Source of the DNA: Prolixibacteraceae bacterium
Lineage (GTDB): Bacteria; Bacteroidota; Bacteroidia; Bacteroidales; Prolixibacteraceae
Direction: 5' to 3'
NCBI GenBank assembly: GCA_019163175.1
Contig: JAFLKN010000020.1
Location: forward strand, 1-64,000
Length of the DNA stretch: 64,000 nt
Shown here: positions 61,071 through 64,000 of the stretch, piece after piece
Layout of the letters: each line of letters starts with the position of its first letter
Position numbering within the stretch: position 1 is the stretch's first letter
Translations under genes and position numbers: made by a program
The notes under the pieces: generated by a model
Databases searched by the model: none
Told to the model about the DNA's origin: nothing
What the model saw: only the letters and a program-made list of their open reading frames with translations

Positions 61071-63341
61071 TCAAGGATGTAAAATCAGAATTGAAGGGGT
61101 TTGATTGAGCCACGAACAGCGTGAATCAACCAGCTTTTTCCATCCATCAGTTGAAATAACCATTAACTGGAATTTCTTCATAAACTGCTCATCCAGATCT
61201 ATTTCACTATTTAGCGTTATATGGTTTGGTGCTTCCTGCTCAATGGCTCTGATTGCCTCCTTAATTTCAATTTGCTTTCTGACAATATTGTAAGGATCGG
61301 TTGCCGTAACCTGAGCATCTGAATTTTTAATCAGGCGCTGTACATATTCAACCAGAAAGCCATCTTTTTCAGAATAGAACGGCACAATAATCTGATCAAA
61401 GTTCCCCGTATTTTTATCCACAAAAATTCCGACCGGAACTCTGCTGCCCGACAAAATGTTTTGAGTCCGGTCGTCGAATGGCGAATTTCCAAACATTTTT
61501 TCTTTACCTGATACTTTTTGGATTAGCCTGTCCGGATTGACAATTCGGGTTGTATACCCGAGTATTTTGCCTAATAAACTCCCTTCAAAAATTGATTGTC
61601 CGATACCAATTAACAGCAGATCGAAGTCTCCTTTGTTGGTTATTTCGGTGATGTCGTCATCAATATTGTCTGATGCTTTAAACAGGGTCGTAATCTTTTG
61701 GTTAAGCAATTCCGATTCTTGAATAATGGGCGAAAAACTTTCATTTTCATATTCGTCGATGTTGTAATGATGCAGTACATTGTTTGGACAGAGGTGAAGT
61801 GCGGTGACCGAAGTATTTTCTTTTTGCTTTTTTATCAGATTATTGGCAAGTCGCAGCAAGGAGCTCCCCATTTCAGGATTCCCAAACGAAAGAATAATTT
61901 TGTATTTACTAAGCTGACTGATCTTTTCCTGAATAATATTGACTTTTGGCTTGAATATCCGTTCAATGATATCCAACGCTGGACCTGTCATAAACGTAGT
62001 GACCAGCGCCATAATAACCATCATTGAAAATACTTCAGGCGAGAGAATACCGAGGTCGTAGCCAATGTTCAGCACAACCAGCTCCATCAGGCCGCGAGTA
62101 TTCATTAATGCTCCAATAGTCAGGCTGTCGCGCCAGTTTTGGCCCATTATTTTTGAGGCGATTGCACTACCCATAAATTTCCCGGTAATGGCAACCAGGA
62201 TGATTAATCCGGTTATTTTCCAAAGATAAATATCATTCAGAAGGCCAATCTGGGTGCGTAATCCGGTGAAAACAAAAAAGAGCGGTAGCAATAAAACCAG
62301 TGCGACATCTTCAATTTTCTGAATAAATATATTCCTGAATTTTGAATTTTCGGGCATAATGGTTCCAGCCAGAAAAGCTCCGAAAAGTGCATGTATCCCA
62401 ATGATTTCAGTAGTGTACGAGGATATCAGTAGGGTTAGGAAGAAGATGGCGACCACTTGCTTGCTCATGTTTTCGCGCGAATCGTGCAAGTCGCCAACCC
62501 GTTTCAAAAAAGGGCGAACCACCTTAATCATGATTATAACGTATCCGATTGCCAGCAGAATGACATAAAGCGAACTCAGAAACGATCCGGCTTTGGCAAT
62601 GGCAATAATGGCTGCCAGCAAACACCATGCGGTAATATCGTCAGCTGCGGCGCAGGTGATGACCAACGTTCCAATACGAGTCCGGTGCATTCCGCGTTCC
62701 TGAACAATTCGGGCTAAAACAGGAAACGCTGTGATGCTCATAGCAAGTCCGAGAAACAGACCAAATGAAAGAAATGGCACTCCTTTCGGTGCGAAATTTT
62801 CATAAATAAAATAGGCTAAACCTATTCCGAGTGTGAACGGAATAAGTATTCCCGCATTACTCACTACCACAGCATCTCGCACTTTATTTTGTATCACTTT
62901 GATGTCGAGTTCCATACCCACCATAAACATGAACAAGATTAAGCCGACCTGACTTAAAAGGCTAAGGTTGCCTAGCGAGTTTTCTGGAAAGAGTGCCGAT
63001 GAAAATTCAGGGAAAAGTAGTCCCAGTAAGGATGGACCCAAAGCAATGCCGGCAATAATTTCTCCAATTACTGTTGGCTGGTGAATTTTTTTGAAGATAA
63101 AAGCAAATATCCTGGAAACGATAAGAATGGTAACAATTTGCGCTAAAACCAGACCAACCGGATGTGCTAAATTGCTAGTTATTGATTGAATAAACTGGGA
63201 AAAATAGGAGTTCTGTAACTGCGGTTCAATAATATTTCTTCCTGTCTCCAGAAGTTTTCCGGTCTGTATAATCCAATACATTAAGGCAGAAAATGCGCCT
63301 AAAATTCCAAGGTAAAGTAGTGTGTTTTTTATTTTATTCAT
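61071..63341 (-). CDS. CPA2 family cation/proton antiporter with C-terminal soluble domain
   Basis: This 756-residue transporter has a Na+/H+ exchanger domain with about 12 membrane helices (residues 1-465). Conserved parts are HQPTVIGEIIAGIALGPSLL, ILFMFMVGMELDIKVI, VITCAAADDITAWCLLAAII (ion-binding acidic pair) and LMNTRGLMELVVLNIGYDLG. The C-terminal 290 residues are soluble and resemble the universal-stress-type region of KHA1/CHX antiporters (YKIILSFGNPEMGSSLLRLA, DFDLLLIGIGQSIFEGSLLG). It exchanges K+ or Na+ for H+; which one cannot be told. Confidence 0.92.
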   Translation of the reverse strand: MNKIKNTLLYLGILGAFSALMYWIIQTGKLLETGRNIIEPQLQNSYFSQFIQSITSNLAHPVGLVLAQIVTILIVSRIFAFIFKKIHQPTVIGEIIAGIALGPSLLGLLFPEFSSALFPENSLGNLSLLSQVGLILFMFMVGMELDIKVIQNKVRDAVVVSNAGILIPFTLGIGLAYFIYENFAPKGVPFLSFGLFLGLAMSITAFPVLARIVQERGMHRTRIGTLVITCAAADDITAWCLLAAIIAIAKAGSFLSSLYVILLAIGYVIIMIKVVRPFLKRVGDLHDSRENMSKQVVAIFFLTLLISSYTTEIIGIHALFGAFLAGTIMPENSKFRNIFIQKIEDVALVLLLPLFFVFTGLRTQIGLLNDIYLWKITGLIILVAITGKFMGSAIASKIMGQNWRDSLTIGALMNTRGLMELVVLNIGYDLGILSPEVFSMMVIMALVTTFMTGPALDIIERIFKPKVNIIQEKISQLSKYKIILSFGNPEMGSSLLRLANNLIKKQKENTSVTALHLCPNNVLHHYNIDEYENESFSPIIQESELLNQKITTLFKASDNIDDDITEITNKGDFDLLLIGIGQSIFEGSLLGKILGYTTRIVNPDRLIQKVSGKEKMFGNSPFDDRTQNILSGSRVPVGIFVDKNTGNFDQIIVPFYSEKDGFLVEYVQRLIKNSDAQVTATDPYNIVRKQIEIKEAIRAIEQEAPNHITLNSEIDLDEQFMKKFQLMVISTDGWKKLVDSRCSWLNQTPSILILHP

Positions 63342-63484
63342 CTGTTTTCAGCTAGAAAAGTTCGAAATTACTGATTGTAAATTGGTAAAATCAGGAATAA
63401 AAATAGAAGAATAAATTGGGCCGCAACGCTGCGTTTATCTGTCCTGCTTTCATTTGTAATAAACGGGTCGAAATTTGTAATAAA

Positions 63485-64000
63485 CTACCTGTTAATTTTG
63501 CTGACAAAGCCAGTCCTGTATGTTTCACCTAATGAAACGATCATCGGTTTCTCAGATTGAAAGTAAATATTGGTGGTTATTTGATCGCCTGAAAAGTATT
63601 GTACTGTACTTATTGCAATCAGTTCCTTTTTGTTTACTCGACAAAATTCTGCTGAAGGTAAAAGGGAAATAAGCTTTTCAAACGAAATATTTTTTAAATG
63701 CAGGCTGGTTCCGTTCGACAAAAGTGCTGTTTTGTCGCGGCTGTCGATTTCCGAAGTACGGACACAAATCAACTGACAGACATCTAACAATGCGATTCCT
63801 TTATCGGTATTTAACCGGAGATGTTTGCTTGTTTTATTTTCAGGATTTATTCGTTGAATAGCTTTGCTTACAGCTTGTTGGAGCCGCTCGGGTTTTACCG
63901 GCTTTATCACGTAGTCGATGGCATTGAGGTCGAAGGCATCGCTTGCATATTCCTTGTAGGCAGTTGTAAATATTACAGGTTTCCCTTCCAGCAAACTGGC
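63485..64000 (-). CDS. LytTR response regulator, cut by the right edge
   Basis: Only the C-terminal 171 residues lie in the window; the frame continues past the edge. The visible receiver part starts ASLLEGKPVIFTTAYKEYAS and has IDYVIKPVKPERLQQAV with the conserved Lys-Pro. The LytTR DNA-binding domain follows (GIALLDVCQLICVRTSEIDS, LLPSAEFCRVNKKELIAIS). The phosphoacceptor Asp is outside the window. It is upstream of the antiporter on the same strand with 143 bases between. Its kinase is presumably further to the right. Confidence 0.88.
   Translation of the reverse strand, partial: ASLLEGKPVIFTTAYKEYASDAFDLNAIDYVIKPVKPERLQQAVSKAIQRINPENKTSKHLRLNTDKGIALLDVCQLICVRTSEIDSRDKTALLSNGTSLHLKNISFEKLISLLPSAEFCRVNKKELIAISTVQYFSGDQITTNIYFQSEKPMIVSLGETYRTGFVSKINR

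Overview
The window looks like a chromosome segment of a Bacteroidota member, most likely Bacteroidales/Marinilabiliales (Prolixibacteraceae-like, tentative). The evidence is two SusC/SusD pairs, a FecI-FecR-SusC triad, GH92 and GH31 enzymes, lineage-typical small families (DUF4924, DUF4890, WbqC, PolB-type exonuclease 2), few Shine-Dalgarno sequences, and repeated promoter -7 boxes of the Bacteroidota form TAnnTTTG. I see no rRNA, CRISPR array, intact insertion sequence or prophage.

Layout. 1-1.2 kb holds a decayed ECF sigma fragment, then a tRNA-Ser(GCT)/tRNA-Pro(TGG) pair with its own promoter and terminator. 1.2-13 kb is mostly housekeeping: lnt; a 5'-nucleotidase split into two genes; a cell wall amidase with a DCC-family thiol oxidoreductase; a minus-strand group rplY-pth-S4 protein-DUF4924; prs; engB; manA; udk; and a predicted 3'-5' exonuclease. 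13-19 kb holds an orphan TPR histidine kinase, a DJ-1 protein, an ECF sigma factor and a BtuB-like TonB receptor.

19-34 kb is a polysaccharide utilisation locus: GH92, an unassigned (alpha/alpha)6-type lipoprotein, GH31, an esterase preceded by a wrecked small gene, a Cys-rich lipoprotein, then ECF sigma, FecR, SusC with an STN domain, and SusD. The last four form a trans-envelope signalling and uptake unit: SusC senses substrate, FecR relays, sigma activates. 34-43 kb is a minus-strand signalling cluster: a LytTR response regulator, a TonB C-terminal-domain protein, an outer-membrane receptor, and a 1060-residue LytS-type histidine kinase. The kinase's extracytoplasmic half looks like a TlpA/DUF4369-type protein that has lost its redox cysteines. 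A 5'-truncated AraC gene separates this cluster from a second SusC/SusD pair (43-48 kb) that has no enzymes beside it.

48-64 kb returns to core genes: WbqC and LapA proteins, lepB, dapB, a HAD hydrolase, a sugar nucleotidyltransferase, ribH, a TPR membrane protein, recF with a DUF721/DciA-like gene, ndk, an NrnA-type DHH phosphoesterase, two FKBP lipoproteins (one apparently degenerate), a YciB-like/Nudix fusion, a CPA2 antiporter, and a LytTR regulator cut by the right edge.

The strongest candidates for something new are the kinase with the cysteine-less thioredoxin-like sensor, the YciB-Nudix fusion, and the unassigned glycosidase-like protein between GH92 and GH31. Start codons were re-chosen where the longest frame began at TTG. 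Domain assignments come from reading the sequence, not from a database search.
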